Notes: generated by a model not told the origin, from the sequence alone. 64,000 bases of DNA from CAWECB01 sp963807465 (GCA_963807465.1 CAWECB010000002.1:124001-188000), one strand, 5' to 3'. Counted from the first letter of the stretch, positions 1-8,165 are shown. Made by a program: numbers and translations.

Positions 1-129
1 CTTGAAAGGAGCTTCGTAGTTCTTGGGCCTGTTCTTTATGGGATTAAATCCGAAAGCAAGGCCGGGAGTGTTGCTCTTGGCCTTCAACGGCTTTCTGTTC
101 TTCTTAATCAATTGTCTGATCGTTGGCAT
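1..129 (-). CDS. rpsL: Ribosomal protein uS12, N-terminal part (cut by window edge)
   Basis: Only the first 43 codons are in the window; the rest lies to the left. The start reads MPTIRQLIKKNRKP, the S12 opening. About 17 extra residues (about positions 26-42, containing NPIKNRP) sit between the lysine-rich start and the point where the conserved core should follow. From memory this kind of insertion occurs in Parcubacteria S12 and helps to place the organism. S12 lies at the decoding centre of the 30S subunit. A hairpin separates it from the upstream reductase gene. The identification is firm; the lineage inference is softer. Confidence 0.88.
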   Translation of the reverse strand, partial: MPTIRQLIKKNRKPLKAKSNTPGLAFGFNPIKNRPKNYEAPFK

Positions 130-145
130 ATTTGTAACAATAATA

Positions 146-173
146 AATCACAAGCGAAAATTCGCTTGTGATT
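146..173. terminator. Perfect hairpin between fabG-like gene and rpsL
   Basis: Two 13-base arms (AATCACAAGCGAA and its complement) flank a two-base loop. It lies just after the stop of the leftward reductase gene and just before the start of rpsL, so it probably ends the reductase transcript. Both sides are AT-rich, but there is no long U run. Confidence 0.65.
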
Positions 174-206
174 AAATTATCAGATAAAAAGCGAAATGTC
201 AAATAA

Positions 207-938
207 TTACTGGGCCGTCCAGCCTCCATCCACAAACATAATTGAACCAGTAACATATCCCGAGTCATCGGAGGCAAGATATACTGCCGCATTGGCAATA
301 TCCTCGGGTTCTCCCATGTATCCCAAGGGTGTCATCGAGTCAACCAGCTTTAATAAGTTCTCGTCTTCCTGGACTCCTTTGGTCATATTTGTCTTTATAA
401 ATCCCGGGGCAATGGCATTAACCCTTATCCCGTAAGGAGCAAGATCCAAAGATCCGGCTCTCGTCAACTGGCTCACCCCGCCCTTGCAAGCGCAGTACCC
501 GATAGCCCCTCGGAATCCGACCGAACCCAAGATGGAAGTCATGTTGATAATCGAACCCTTGATTCCTTTTTCTTTCATGTGCGTTGAAGCAGCTCTCATT
601 CCGTAAAATACTCCCGAAAGATTAATACCTATTATTTTATTCCAATCATCGTCCAATGTCGTCATCACGTCTCCTGTCGTTCCTATTCCAGCATTGTTAA
701 CCATGACATCCACTTTTTCGAATTTATCTATACAAGCTTTGACTAGGTTTTCAACTTCGGAAGACTTGGAAGTATTGCATTTGATAAAAATCGCTTTATC
801 TCCGTATTTTGACACATCGGAAATGTTAACATCAGAAAAAACAACCGATGCTCCCTCAGCAATGAACTTTTCGGCAATGGTCTTGCCGATGCCCGAAGAA
901 GATCCTGTGACTATGGCAACTTTGTTTTGTAGCCTCAT
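207..938 (-). CDS. Short-chain dehydrogenase/reductase, FabG-like
   Basis: A classical SDR of 243 residues. Visible are the cofactor glycine motif TGSSSGIG near the N-terminus, NNAG near residue 85, and a YCACK active-site pair (YxxxK) preceded by a serine. The C-terminal FVDGGWT is typical. Such enzymes reduce 3-oxoacyl thioesters or other ketones with NAD(P)H. The related fabG at 48.2-49.0 kb sits inside the lipid operon and is the better candidate for fatty-acid synthesis; the substrate here is open. The gene stands alone between rpsL and a protease. Confidence 0.85.
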   Translation of the reverse strand: MRLQNKVAIVTGSSSGIGKTIAEKFIAEGASVVFSDVNISDVSKYGDKAIFIKCNTSKSSEVENLVKACIDKFEKVDVMVNNAGIGTTGDVMTTLDDDWNKIIGINLSGVFYGMRAASTHMKEKGIKGSIINMTSILGSVGFRGAIGYCACKGGVSQLTRAGSLDLAPYGIRVNAIAPGFIKTNMTKGVQEDENLLKLVDSMTPLGYMGEPEDIANAAVYLASDDSGYVTGSIMFVDGGWTAQ

Positions 939-958
939 ATATTTTTATATTATTTTAA

Positions 959-1618
959 TTATATAATAATACCTTGTCCGAAAAATAAAGATGATATCTT
1001 GTCTGACAGGACAAACACCCAGTTGAGCCCATTTGGAATTATGAAGATTATGAATATGAGGATAATGAATCCGTATTGGACAAGGAATGATTTAAAACTA
1101 TCGAATGTATCCGGCAATACCGAAAACAGTATGTGCGACCCGTCCAGGGGCGGAATGGGAATTAGATTGAAAATCGCCAAGGCGAAATTGTAGAAAACGA
1201 TTATGGCGGCTATGGTCATAAAACCCGAAGACAAAGGAATGAATTTGGCCATTAATCCAAAAATCAAAGCCAAAACAACATTGGATAAGGGACCAGCAAG
1301 AGAAACTTTCAACTCGCCCCATCGCTTATCGCGGAAATATGCGGGATTGATCGGAACCGGCTTGGCCCAGCCGATAACCGGCAATCCGAGGATTAATAAA
1401 AACAAGGGTAACAATACCGAACCTATAGGGTCCAAATGCTTCAAGGGGTTTAATGTCAACCTTCCTGCCATCTTGGCCGTAGGATCTCCCATGTAATACG
1501 CAATGGTTCCATGGGAAATCTCATGGATTATTATCGAGAATAAAAGGATTATTAAAGTGATTATCGTGATTAATGCATCCATAAATATATAATACCATAT
1601 AATATTAGGGGGTTGCAA
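959..1618 (-). CDS. Site-2 protease family zinc metalloprotease (M50)
   Basis: An integral membrane protein of 219 residues with the zinc-binding HEISHG motif (HExxH) in its first membrane segment and the third-ligand motif NLIPIPPLDGSHIL near residue 150. This layout belongs to the small M50 peptidases that cleave substrates inside the membrane, often anti-sigma factors or signal-peptide remnants. The start overlaps the divergent rpmB promoter region, so the two genes may share regulatory DNA. The true start may be a few codons downstream, at MDALITI. The substrate cannot be told. Confidence 0.85.
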   Translation of the reverse strand: MQPPNIIWYYIFMDALITIITLIILLFSIIIHEISHGTIAYYMGDPTAKMAGRLTLNPLKHLDPIGSVLLPLFLLILGLPVIGWAKPVPINPAYFRDKRWGELKVSLAGPLSNVVLALIFGLMAKFIPLSSGFMTIAAIIVFYNFALAIFNLIPIPPLDGSHILFSVLPDTFDSFKSFLVQYGFIILIFIIFIIPNGLNWVFVLSDKISSLFFGQGIII

Positions 1619-1640
1619 TTATTTATTTTTTTGCTAATAT
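1613..1640 (+). promoter_or_regulatory. Promoter of rpmB (TTGCAA-16-TAATAT)
   Basis: A -35 box TTGCAA at 1613-1618 and a -10 box TAATAT at 1635-1640 are 16 bases apart, with TGC just upstream of the -10 (extended -10). The same architecture, nearly base for base, precedes tRNA-Pro at 2467-2494. The expected start of transcription falls about seven bases past the -10, practically at the rpmB start codon at 1649. Confidence 0.65.
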
Positions 1641-1648
1641 GTTTCTAT

Positions 1649-1870
1649 ATGGAAAAACAATGCACAATCTGCGATAAATCTTCATTCATGGGGGGAAAAT
1701 ATAAGAAGCTGATATCAAGATACAATCCCTCTCCCAAGACTAGAAAATATCCCAACCTTCAGTGGGTCATTGTTCCTGTTGAAACTACGAACAAAAAATT
1801 CAAGCTTTACGCAGGAAAAAGGATCCTCGCCTGCGCCAAATGCATCAAAAGCTTGGGAAAGAAAAAGTAA
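1649..1870 (+). CDS. rpmB: Ribosomal protein bL28
   Basis: A 73-residue protein starting MEKQCTICDK, with a basic centre and the L28-like KYPNLQ segment near residue 35. Two Cys pairs (CTIC near the start, CAKC near the end) could bind zinc, as in the zinc form of L28. An upstream in-frame ATG at 1613 exists but lies inside the promoter, so 1649 is chosen. With the promoter this close, the mRNA would have almost no 5' leader. bL28 is a structural protein of the 50S subunit. Confidence 0.82.
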   Translation: MEKQCTICDKSSFMGGKYKKLISRYNPSPKTRKYPNLQWVIVPVETTNKKFKLYAGKRILACAKCIKSLGKKK

Positions 1871-1881
1871 CCACTGAAACT

Positions 1882-1912
1882 AAAAGAGACGCCGTTAAAG
1901 CATCTCTTTTTA
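1882..1912 (+). terminator. Terminator after rpmB
   Basis: An 11-base stem with one C-A mismatch (AAAAGAGACGC against GCATCTCTTTT) around a seven-base loop ends in a T run directly after the rpmB stop codon. Confidence 0.7.
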
Positions 1913-1918
1913 ATTGAA

Positions 1919-2437
1919 TTAATAGACTATCAAATAAAAAACAAAACTCATGAATACGAGCATAAGTAAAGTCATGCTGACTTTCTGAAAAGGAAAATAA
2001 GGCTTCCCTTCGTTATCTTTAGAAATCGAGCTGTCTATCCAGACTCCAGCAAGGAAGGCCAATGTACCGCCGATTATCCCTACCAACAATTTATCCATAT
2101 TCAAGAATTTATTCAAAGGATGTCCGATGATTCCAGTAAAATAAAGGGGCAGTATAATCATTGCGTAACAGACGATTGTAATAATGGCCCCCCTGAATTT
2201 AAAATTGATTTCCCTTTTGTTTAGCCAGTCGATAGCCCACATTATAAGGGCAACTATTAATCCCCCTATCCAGACTCCAGAAATGGTATCGTCGACTCCA
2301 AAGTAACGCGATAACCCAACGCCAACGCCAACGGCAACCGTACAGACGGGACAAAACGCATTAGCCGGAGATGCAAAAAAAATCAATCCCACTAGAGATA
2401 AAAAAAGAAGTTTTAATTTTCCGTTTCCTATTTTCAT
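1919..2437 (-). CDS. Membrane protein with signal peptide and CPVC motif, function unknown
   Basis: A 172-residue protein with an N-terminal signal-like hydrophobic stretch ending in SPANA, then FCPVCTVAVG and about four further membrane segments. I recall similar CPVC-containing membrane proteins in Parcubacteria, but no function. The CxxC pair placed just outside the first membrane segment suggests a redox or metal-binding role. It lies downstream of the copper operon on the same strand, separated only by the oppositely oriented tRNA, so a link with metal handling is possible but unproven. Confidence 0.6.
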   Translation of the reverse strand: MKIGNGKLKLLFLSLVGLIFFASPANAFCPVCTVAVGVGVGLSRYFGVDDTISGVWIGGLIVALIMWAIDWLNKREINFKFRGAIITIVCYAMIILPLYFTGIIGHPLNKFLNMDKLLVGIIGGTLAFLAGVWIDSSISKDNEGKPYFPFQKVSMTLLMLVFMSFVFYLIVY

Positions 2438-2466
2438 AAATTAATTATATACTTAATTATCTAACA

Positions 2467-2494
2467 TTGCAATTATTTTTCTTTTTGCTAATAT
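2467..2494 (+). promoter_or_regulatory. Promoter of tRNA-Pro (TTGCAA-16-TAATAT)
   Basis: A -35 box TTGCAA at 2467-2472 and a -10 box TAATAT at 2489-2494, 16 bases apart and preceded by TGC, lie about 15 bases before the tRNA. It is nearly identical to the rpmB promoter. Confidence 0.7.
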
Positions 2495-2508
2495 GGCTTC
2501 ATAAGAAA

Positions 2509-2579
2509 CGGGCTGTCGTATAGCGGCATTATTTGCGCATGGGGTGCGTAAGACCTGGGTTCAATTCCCAGCAGCCCGA
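2509..2579 (+). tRNA. tRNA-Pro (anticodon GGG)
   Basis: The acceptor arms CGGGCTG and CAGCCCG pair fully. The T arm is CTGGG-TTCAATT-CCCAG. The anticodon stem TGCGC/GCGTA encloses the loop ATGGGGT, giving anticodon GGG at 2541-2543, which reads proline codons CCC and CCU. The D arm is short and weak. CCA is not encoded, since ACTAA follows, so it must be added after transcription. The 3' end lies eight bases from the stop codon of the convergent copA gene. Confidence 0.9.
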
Positions 2580-2587
2580 CTAATTCA

Positions 2588-4843
2588 TCATATCTTTTTT
2601 GCTTTAAGGCGAAGGGAATTGCTTACGACCGAAATACTGGAAAACGCCATCGCCAGTCCGGCAAAGGCCGGATTGAGCACTATTCCCCAGATCGGGTACA
2701 AAAGTCCGGCCGCGATGGGAATACCGATAACGTTGTATATGAAAGCCCAGAAGAGGTTCTGCTTGATCGTTTTCATCGTTTCTTTCGACAGCTCAATCGC
2801 CTGAGAAATCTTATAGATATCCCCGTTTAGCAAAGCTATCCCCGCCGATTCTATCGCTATATCCGTTCCCGTAGCCATGGCAATGCCGACATTTGCTTGG
2901 ACGAGTGCCGGAGCGTCATTGATGCCGTCTCCGGCCATGGCGATAATGCCCCCTTGGGATTGCAATTCTTTTATCTTTCCCGACTTCTCGTTGGGCAGAA
3001 CTTCGGAAATCACATTGTCGATATTCACCTGCTTGGCGATGTATTGCGCCACCAGATGATTATCGCCGGTAAGCATGATTACCTTGATGCCTTTATTGTG
3101 AAGCTTATCGATCGCTTCTTTGGCTTCATCCTTAACCGAATCGCTCAAAGCAATGTATCCGGCCATCGCTTGATTGATTTCGATTACGACGGCCGTCTTA
3201 CCCTGATCGAGAAGATTTCTCAATCTCGGATCAGTATCGTTCTTATCGGGCTTATGGATGTAAATATCTTTGCCGTCGGAAACAGCTTTCACTCCGACCC
3301 CTTCAAGAGCTGTAAAATCTTTAACCGGCAAGAAGGAAACGTTCTTCGAGTTTGCGTAATCGGCGATTGCTTGGGCAAGAGGATGCTCTGACATTTTTTC
3401 CACGCTTCCCGCAAGCCTTACAATTTCGTTTTCATTAAAATTAGAATTGTAAACAATCATATCCGTCACTTCCGGGTTTCCTTTTGTAATCGTTCCTGTC
3501 TTATCCAAAACAACCGTATTGACTTTGCTTAGAATCTCAAGGCTTTCCGCATCTTTTATAAGTATGCCGTGTTCGGCCCCTTTGCCGACGCCGACAATGA
3601 TGGCCGTAGGAGTCGCAAGGCCGAGGGCGCATGGACAGGCGATAACCAATACTCCGACAAAGGATAATATTCCGTACGAGATGGCAATAGATTGGCCCAA
3701 GGCAGGAATGCCTATCAGGAGCCAAAGGAATAAAGATACGAATGCGATGCCGAGCACCGCCGGCACGAATACTCCCGAAATCTTATCTGCCAATTCTTGG
3801 ATCGGCGCTCTTGATCCTTGGGCGTCCTCAACCATGCGAATGATCTGGGCAAGCAGAGTATCTGATCCGATTTTCGTGGCCTGGAACTTGAAGCTGCCCT
3901 GCTTGTTCATCGTTGCACCGATGACCGGATCGCCGACATTCTTATCAACCGGAATCGACTCGCCGGTAATCATCGATTCGTCTATCGACGTCGTCCCTTC
4001 GATGATTTTTCCGTCAACCGGTATTTTTGCTCCGGGTTTAACGATAATAATGTCTCCTATCACCACTTCGCTCAACTGTATTTCGATTTTTTCTCCATCC
4101 CTCAGAACAAGAGCTGTCTTCGCCTGCAGGCCGAGCAATTTTTCTATGGCTTCGCCAGTCCTCTGCTTGGATCGCGCTTCGAGGTATTTCCCGAGGGTGA
4201 TAAAACCGATTACCACGATCACCACGTCAAAATATTTATAATCAGGAAGTTGGATAAGTTTCTCAATCCCCGGAAAAAGCATGATCGCCGCACTATACAG
4301 GTAGGCGGTCAAAGTGCCGATGCCAACGAGAGTATCCATGTCTGCCACTTGATATCTAATAAACCGGGCAACTCCGTTAATGAACGGTTTGCCGATCCAA
4401 AACATCGTAATCGTGGCGAGGACCATTAGGACGCCGTTTAAAATATCCATCGGGATCGGCAGATTGGGAATAAATGAAAATGTCTTAGAGGCAATATCCC
4501 ACATCATAATAATAAAGACGATAAGGGCTAGAGGGAAAATAAATTGAGCCTTGTGTTTTTCTTTGAGCAACTCTTCCTGTTTTTCCTTTTTCGACATCCC
4601 CATGCCCGGCATGCTTCCCGTATCCATCTCTTCGGTGGAATGGATGCTGTAGCCCAGCTTTCCGATTTCACCGTTCATCTTCTCAAGGGAAACCTTATCG
4701 GGGTCGAAATCCACTTGGACCTTCTCGGTGGCAAAATTGACGTTTGCGCTCTTAACTCCATCAAGTCCAGTAAGCTTCTTGTTTATGACGATGGCGCAGC
4801 TTGCACAGTGCATCCCTTTTATGTGGAAATTTTTTACCGCCAT
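2588..4843 (-). CDS. copA: Copper-transporting P1B-type ATPase
   Basis: A 751-residue P-type ATPase. An N-terminal heavy-metal domain carries GMHCASC (residues 10-16). Membrane helices follow, with the metal-binding CPC at 403-405, the phosphorylated aspartate D447 in DKTGT, an SEHP motif and GDGINDAP near the C-terminus. CPC with the matching HMA motif identifies the Cu(I)-exporting branch. It would pump excess copper out across the cytoplasmic membrane. It is the last gene of an operon starting with csoR and begins one base after the TauE/SafE gene. Length is normal. Confidence 0.95.
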   Translation of the reverse strand: MAVKNFHIKGMHCASCAIVINKKLTGLDGVKSANVNFATEKVQVDFDPDKVSLEKMNGEIGKLGYSIHSTEEMDTGSMPGMGMSKKEKQEELLKEKHKAQFIFPLALIVFIIMMWDIASKTFSFIPNLPIPMDILNGVLMVLATITMFWIGKPFINGVARFIRYQVADMDTLVGIGTLTAYLYSAAIMLFPGIEKLIQLPDYKYFDVVIVVIGFITLGKYLEARSKQRTGEAIEKLLGLQAKTALVLRDGEKIEIQLSEVVIGDIIIVKPGAKIPVDGKIIEGTTSIDESMITGESIPVDKNVGDPVIGATMNKQGSFKFQATKIGSDTLLAQIIRMVEDAQGSRAPIQELADKISGVFVPAVLGIAFVSLFLWLLIGIPALGQSIAISYGILSFVGVLVIACPCALGLATPTAIIVGVGKGAEHGILIKDAESLEILSKVNTVVLDKTGTITKGNPEVTDMIVYNSNFNENEIVRLAGSVEKMSEHPLAQAIADYANSKNVSFLPVKDFTALEGVGVKAVSDGKDIYIHKPDKNDTDPRLRNLLDQGKTAVVIEINQAMAGYIALSDSVKDEAKEAIDKLHNKGIKVIMLTGDNHLVAQYIAKQVNIDNVISEVLPNEKSGKIKELQSQGGIIAMAGDGINDAPALVQANVGIAMATGTDIAIESAGIALLNGDIYKISQAIELSKETMKTIKQNLFWAFIYNVIGIPIAAGLLYPIWGIVLNPAFAGLAMAFSSISVVSNSLRLKAKKI

Positions 4844-4844
4844 A

Positions 4845-6173
4845 TCATTCGGTTACTTTTAATGTTCCTCTCGGAACCCCCATGGCGCAGGTAATCTGGT
4901 AATCGCCCACCTTCTCCGGGGTGAATTCCATGACTATGCCCTGTCCTTTCCTCAATACCTGGGGAGTAGTATACAATCCCTGAATCATTATTGTGCTCAT
5001 GCACCCATAGGCATCATCATTGACTTCGACCGTAAACCTGACCGGAATTCCCTTTTTGACTTCGAAAGTATTGGGGAATATGTCTTTACCAGTATTATAA
5101 ACGGTCTTTATCTCCTGGACATCCTTTCCGGTATTAACGACATCGCCGGTCTGCTGAGAAGCGCTGGAATTAAAAAGTGGTTTAACGTGTATGAAGTTAA
5201 ACTGGACGTTAAGGTTATAAACGACGAAGAAAAGTATGAGAATCCCTGCGGCCTGTAAGAACTTATCAGACCAGTTAGAATTCAAAAGCTTTGTACTGGA
5301 TATTCCGATGAAAAATAACGGGATAGCCGTACCCAAGGCGAAAAAAAGCATTATGAACAATCCTTTGAGAGGACTTCCCGATAAAACCGCTATCCCTTCG
5401 ACGAGAAGGGTGAATCCGCAGGGCAAAAATACCGTCAAGAATCCTATTCCCAGAGGAAAGAATCTCTTCCCTGTCGGCGACGAGTTGCTTATCTTCCTCG
5501 TAAAGCTCTTCGGTAGGGCGAGATTGAAGAATCTTACTCCAATCATCTGCAATGCCAGAAGAACCATGATAATAGACACTATCACTAACAGGGCAGAACT
5601 GATCAAGGGAGAAAACTGCAAACTGTTTCCTATATATCCGAGGATATAACCAAAAATACTGTAAGAAACCAGCCTTCCCAGATTAAACAGAACATGGGGT
5701 TCTGTTTTCCCCAAAAAACCCGGGGAATCCAATTCCGACCACTGCTTGCTCAAAGAAAGTATGAGTCCTCCTATGAGTGCGGCGCAACTCGATACTCCGG
5801 CGATAAGTCCTAAAATTAAAAATGCCGGAAGCGAACTTTCCGAGCTTATATTCACCAGCGAAGAAAGACCTAGTTTGTCTAAAGTTAAGAATATGAGGAT
5901 GGTCCCCAGGGCGACAACAATCGAAGGGAGTATTTCCGCCAAGCTGACATTCTTCTTGAACGGATCTTCGGAAAAAATATATCCGCTTTCCTTGAAAATA
6001 TCGTTTAAATATCCTATGCCGGGTTTCGTTTTGTCGTATCTGAAAGTAATGCTTCCTTTGGTCATCGACACTTCGACGAACTCGACTCCGTCTATTTCCA
6101 ATAGCCTCTTTTCGATAAGCAGTTCGCAAGATGGACAATGCATGCCCTTTACATAATATGTTTGTGTCTGCAT
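4845..6173 (-). CDS. HMA-TauE/SafE (DsbD-like) membrane protein with C-terminal cupredoxin-like domain
   Basis: 442 residues in three parts. Residues 1-70 form a heavy-metal-associated domain with GMHCPSC. About 90-320 form a six-helix TauE/SafE or DsbD-type membrane domain containing FLPCGF, a Pro-Cys motif typical of electron- or metal-transferring members. About 345-442 form an outside beta-rich cupredoxin-like domain with cysteines in GCMSTIM and ITCAMG. Relatives often sit beside copper ATPases. In this operon it probably moves copper or reducing equivalents to the outer domain. Whether it transports copper itself is not shown. Confidence 0.8.
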   Translation of the reverse strand: MQTQTYYVKGMHCPSCELLIEKRLLEIDGVEFVEVSMTKGSITFRYDKTKPGIGYLNDIFKESGYIFSEDPFKKNVSLAEILPSIVVALGTILIFLTLDKLGLSSLVNISSESSLPAFLILGLIAGVSSCAALIGGLILSLSKQWSELDSPGFLGKTEPHVLFNLGRLVSYSIFGYILGYIGNSLQFSPLISSALLVIVSIIMVLLALQMIGVRFFNLALPKSFTRKISNSSPTGKRFFPLGIGFLTVFLPCGFTLLVEGIAVLSGSPLKGLFIMLFFALGTAIPLFFIGISSTKLLNSNWSDKFLQAAGILILFFVVYNLNVQFNFIHVKPLFNSSASQQTGDVVNTGKDVQEIKTVYNTGKDIFPNTFEVKKGIPVRFTVEVNDDAYGCMSTIMIQGLYTTPQVLRKGQGIVMEFTPEKVGDYQITCAMGVPRGTLKVTE

Positions 6174-6176
6174 ATA

Positions 6177-6644
6177 TTAGTGCTTAACAGATTCCTTGTT
6201 CCTCTTCTGGATCAGTTCGTGCTTTTTTCCCAAGTCTTCGGATATTTTCTTCTTGTTTTTGGACAGATAGTCGTATACCGCTTCCGATAATGCGTCTATG
6301 GCCAGAACCGAGCAGTGCAACTTGATCGGAGGCAAATCTCCCAATACTTTTACGATGTCCTCTTTTGTCGCTTTGAGTGCTTCTTTTATCGTCTTGCCCT
6401 TGACCAGATCGGTAACTACGCTGCTTGTGGCAATCGCGGCAACACAACCGAAGGTTTCGAACTTAACGTCCTTGATTGTTTCTTCTCCTTTCTTATTCTC
6501 TCCGACTTTGATGTAAAGCCACATTTCATCTCCACATACTACATTTCCGACTTTTCCCAAGCCATCATAGCCTTTTATTTTCCCGTAATTGTGCGGATTC
6601 CTGAAGTGCTTTATCACTTCTTTTGTATAAATTCCGTTTGTCAT
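6177..6644 (-). CDS. iscU: Iron-sulfur cluster scaffold protein IscU/NifU type
   Basis: A 155-residue scaffold of the IscU/NifU N-terminal family. It opens with HFRNPHNYG and has the three cluster-holding cysteines in NVVCGDEM, TFGCVAAIA and LHCSVLA, plus an aspartate two residues after the first. It assembles Fe-S clusters with sulfur handed over by the cysteine desulfurase encoded four bases upstream. The C-terminus adds a charged tail of about 25 residues. It lies within the copper operon, which fits the known ability of copper to destroy Fe-S clusters. Confidence 0.93.
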   Translation of the reverse strand: MTNGIYTKEVIKHFRNPHNYGKIKGYDGLGKVGNVVCGDEMWLYIKVGENKKGEETIKDVKFETFGCVAAIATSSVVTDLVKGKTIKEALKATKEDIVKVLGDLPPIKLHCSVLAIDALSEAVYDYLSKNKKKISEDLGKKHELIQKRNKESVKH

Positions 6645-6648
6645 GTTT

Positions 6649-7803
6649 TTATTTCTTATAAGGAGAAATCTTCCTTAATTTGTTAATTACTCCAGGTAAT
6701 ATTTTAATGAGAGAATCTATCTCTGCTTCAGTGGTCCACCTTCCCAGGCTTACCCTCATTGAGCCGTGGGCTTCTTCGTGTTTCAGTCCCATGGCTAATA
6801 ACACGTGCGAAGGTTCAAGTTTGGGCGAAGAGCAAGCCGAACCGGTGGAAATCGCTATCCCTTGGCAGTCTAGTTCGAACAGGATCGACTCCCCTTCAAT
6901 GCCGGAAAAAGAAAAGTTAGCATTGTTCGGCAATCTTTTCCTGGGGTGGCCGTTAAGCCTAGTACCTTCTATCTTCAATATTTCCTCGATCAATCTGTCT
7001 CTCATCTTCGAAATCCTCAATCCTTCGGTTTTCATATTCTTCATGCATAGCTCGACAGCCTTAGCGAATCCGACTATCCCCGGAACATTAATCGTCGAAG
7101 ACCTTAATCCGTATTCCTGGCCTCCTCCGTGCAATAACGGCTCGATCTTTATTCCTTTTCTCAAATACAGACAGGCGACTCCCTTGGGCCCATACATCTT
7201 TTGTGAGGATGCTGTCAATAGATCGACATTCATTTTTTTGACATCAACCGGAATTTTTCCGAAACTCTGGGCGGCATCGGTGTGAAAATATACCCCCTTG
7301 CTCCCGCAGATTTCTCCGATTTCAGCTATGGGCTCAATCGTTCCCATTTCATTATTGGCATGCATCACTGAAACAAGAATAGTATCCTTTCTTATCCTCT
7401 TCTCAACCTCCTTAGGATCAACCATTCCATGTTCGTCTACCGGCAGCTCCTCTATCTCGAATCCCTGCTTCTTGAGCCACCCTGCACTATTCAAGATACA
7501 ATCGTGCTCGATGGAAGAAATGATTATGTGTTTCCCCCTGTGCTTATTCGCAAAAGCCACGCCCTTCAGGGCGGTATTATTGCTTTCCGTCGCAGAGGAA
7601 GTGAAGATTATCTCATTCGGATCGGCATTCATTGCCTTTGCAATCGTTTCCCTGCTTTCTTCCAAAGCCATTCTCGCTTCTTGCCCAAAACTGTGCAGAG
7701 AAGAAGGATTTCCGAATACTTTGGTAAAGTATTTCTCCATCGATTTTGAAACAACTGGGTCGACGGGAGTAGTAGCTGCATAATCAAAATATATTCTCTT
7801 CAT
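6649..7803 (-). CDS. nifS: Cysteine desulfurase, NifS/IscS type
   Basis: A PLP enzyme of 384 residues that removes sulfur from cysteine for Fe-S cluster building. The lysine that holds PLP lies in SSQKMYGPKG, upstream of it is THTDAAQ-like HTDAAQSFGK, and the mobile-loop cysteine lies in TGSACSSPK. The loop is short, as in NifS/IscS proteins. It starts one base after csoR and is followed four bases later by iscU, so all three are almost certainly cotranscribed. It may also supply sulfur to MnmA, encoded at 9.7-10.7 kb. Confidence 0.94.
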   Translation of the reverse strand: MKRIYFDYAATTPVDPVVSKSMEKYFTKVFGNPSSLHSFGQEARMALEESRETIAKAMNADPNEIIFTSSATESNNTALKGVAFANKHRGKHIIISSIEHDCILNSAGWLKKQGFEIEELPVDEHGMVDPKEVEKRIRKDTILVSVMHANNEMGTIEPIAEIGEICGSKGVYFHTDAAQSFGKIPVDVKKMNVDLLTASSQKMYGPKGVACLYLRKGIKIEPLLHGGGQEYGLRSSTINVPGIVGFAKAVELCMKNMKTEGLRISKMRDRLIEEILKIEGTRLNGHPRKRLPNNANFSFSGIEGESILFELDCQGIAISTGSACSSPKLEPSHVLLAMGLKHEEAHGSMRVSLGRWTTEAEIDSLIKILPGVINKLRKISPYKK

Positions 7804-7804
7804 G

Positions 7805-8077
7805 TTATTTATTAAATAATCTTGTAACGTCCAATATCTCTCTGATCATTGCCTGTTTCTTCTTCTCGTTCTTTGTTTCCATCGCGCTCTTGAAGCAGGT
7901 ATTCAAATGCCTCTCCATTATATTCTGGTGGGCCGATTTCAACAAGCCGATTACGGCCAAATTCTGCTGCATGATGTCTATGCAGTACTCGTCTTTTTCC
8001 ACCATTGAGATTATCTTCAAAATCAAGCCCTGGGCCTTTTTGAAGTTAATCAATGTTTTTTCCTTCTGGCTGTTCAT
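7805..8077 (-). CDS. csoR: CsoR-family copper-sensing repressor
   Basis: A 90-residue all-helical repressor of the CsoR/RcnR (DUF156) family. C32, H57 and C61 keep the Cu(I) ligand spacing C-x24-H-x3-C of CsoR, in YCIDIM and HLNTC. It would bind operator DNA without copper and release it when Cu(I) binds. It is the first gene of the copper operon, and its own upstream region carries an inverted repeat of the CsoR operator type. Nickel- or persulfide-sensing relatives are possible alternatives, but copA downstream favours copper. Confidence 0.92.
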   Translation of the reverse strand: MNSQKEKTLINFKKAQGLILKIISMVEKDEYCIDIMQQNLAVIGLLKSAHQNIMERHLNTCFKSAMETKNEKKKQAMIREILDVTRLFNK

Positions 8078-8095
8078 AGTGTTTTCTTTATTGTT

Positions 8096-8120
8096 ATACC
8101 CCCACCGTAGGTGTAGGTAT
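8096..8120 (-). promoter_or_regulatory. CsoR operator, inverted repeat
   Basis: Read on the plus strand, the arms are ATACCCCCACC and GGTGTAGGTAT around GTA, matching at 9 of 11 paired positions. G/C-tract repeats flanked by AT of the ATACCC...GGGTAT kind are the known CsoR-binding form. It lies between the promoter and the csoR start, where a bound repressor would block transcription. Confidence 0.72.
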
Positions 8121-8124
8121 GTCT

Positions 8125-8152
8125 ATGCTATCAAATACAAAAATATTGTCAA
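8125..8152 (-). promoter_or_regulatory. Promoter of the csoR-copA operon
   Basis: On the minus strand, TTGACA (8152-8147) is followed after 16 bases by TAGCAT (8130-8125). The 16-base spacing matches the rpmB and tRNA promoters. The operator starts five bases downstream. Confidence 0.55.
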
Positions 8153-8165
8153 TAGCCTTATACAG

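Noticed and set aside
2877..5649. Long plus-strand frames inside the copper ATPase and TauE/SafE genes
   Set aside because: They are mirror frames of strongly conserved minus-strand genes.
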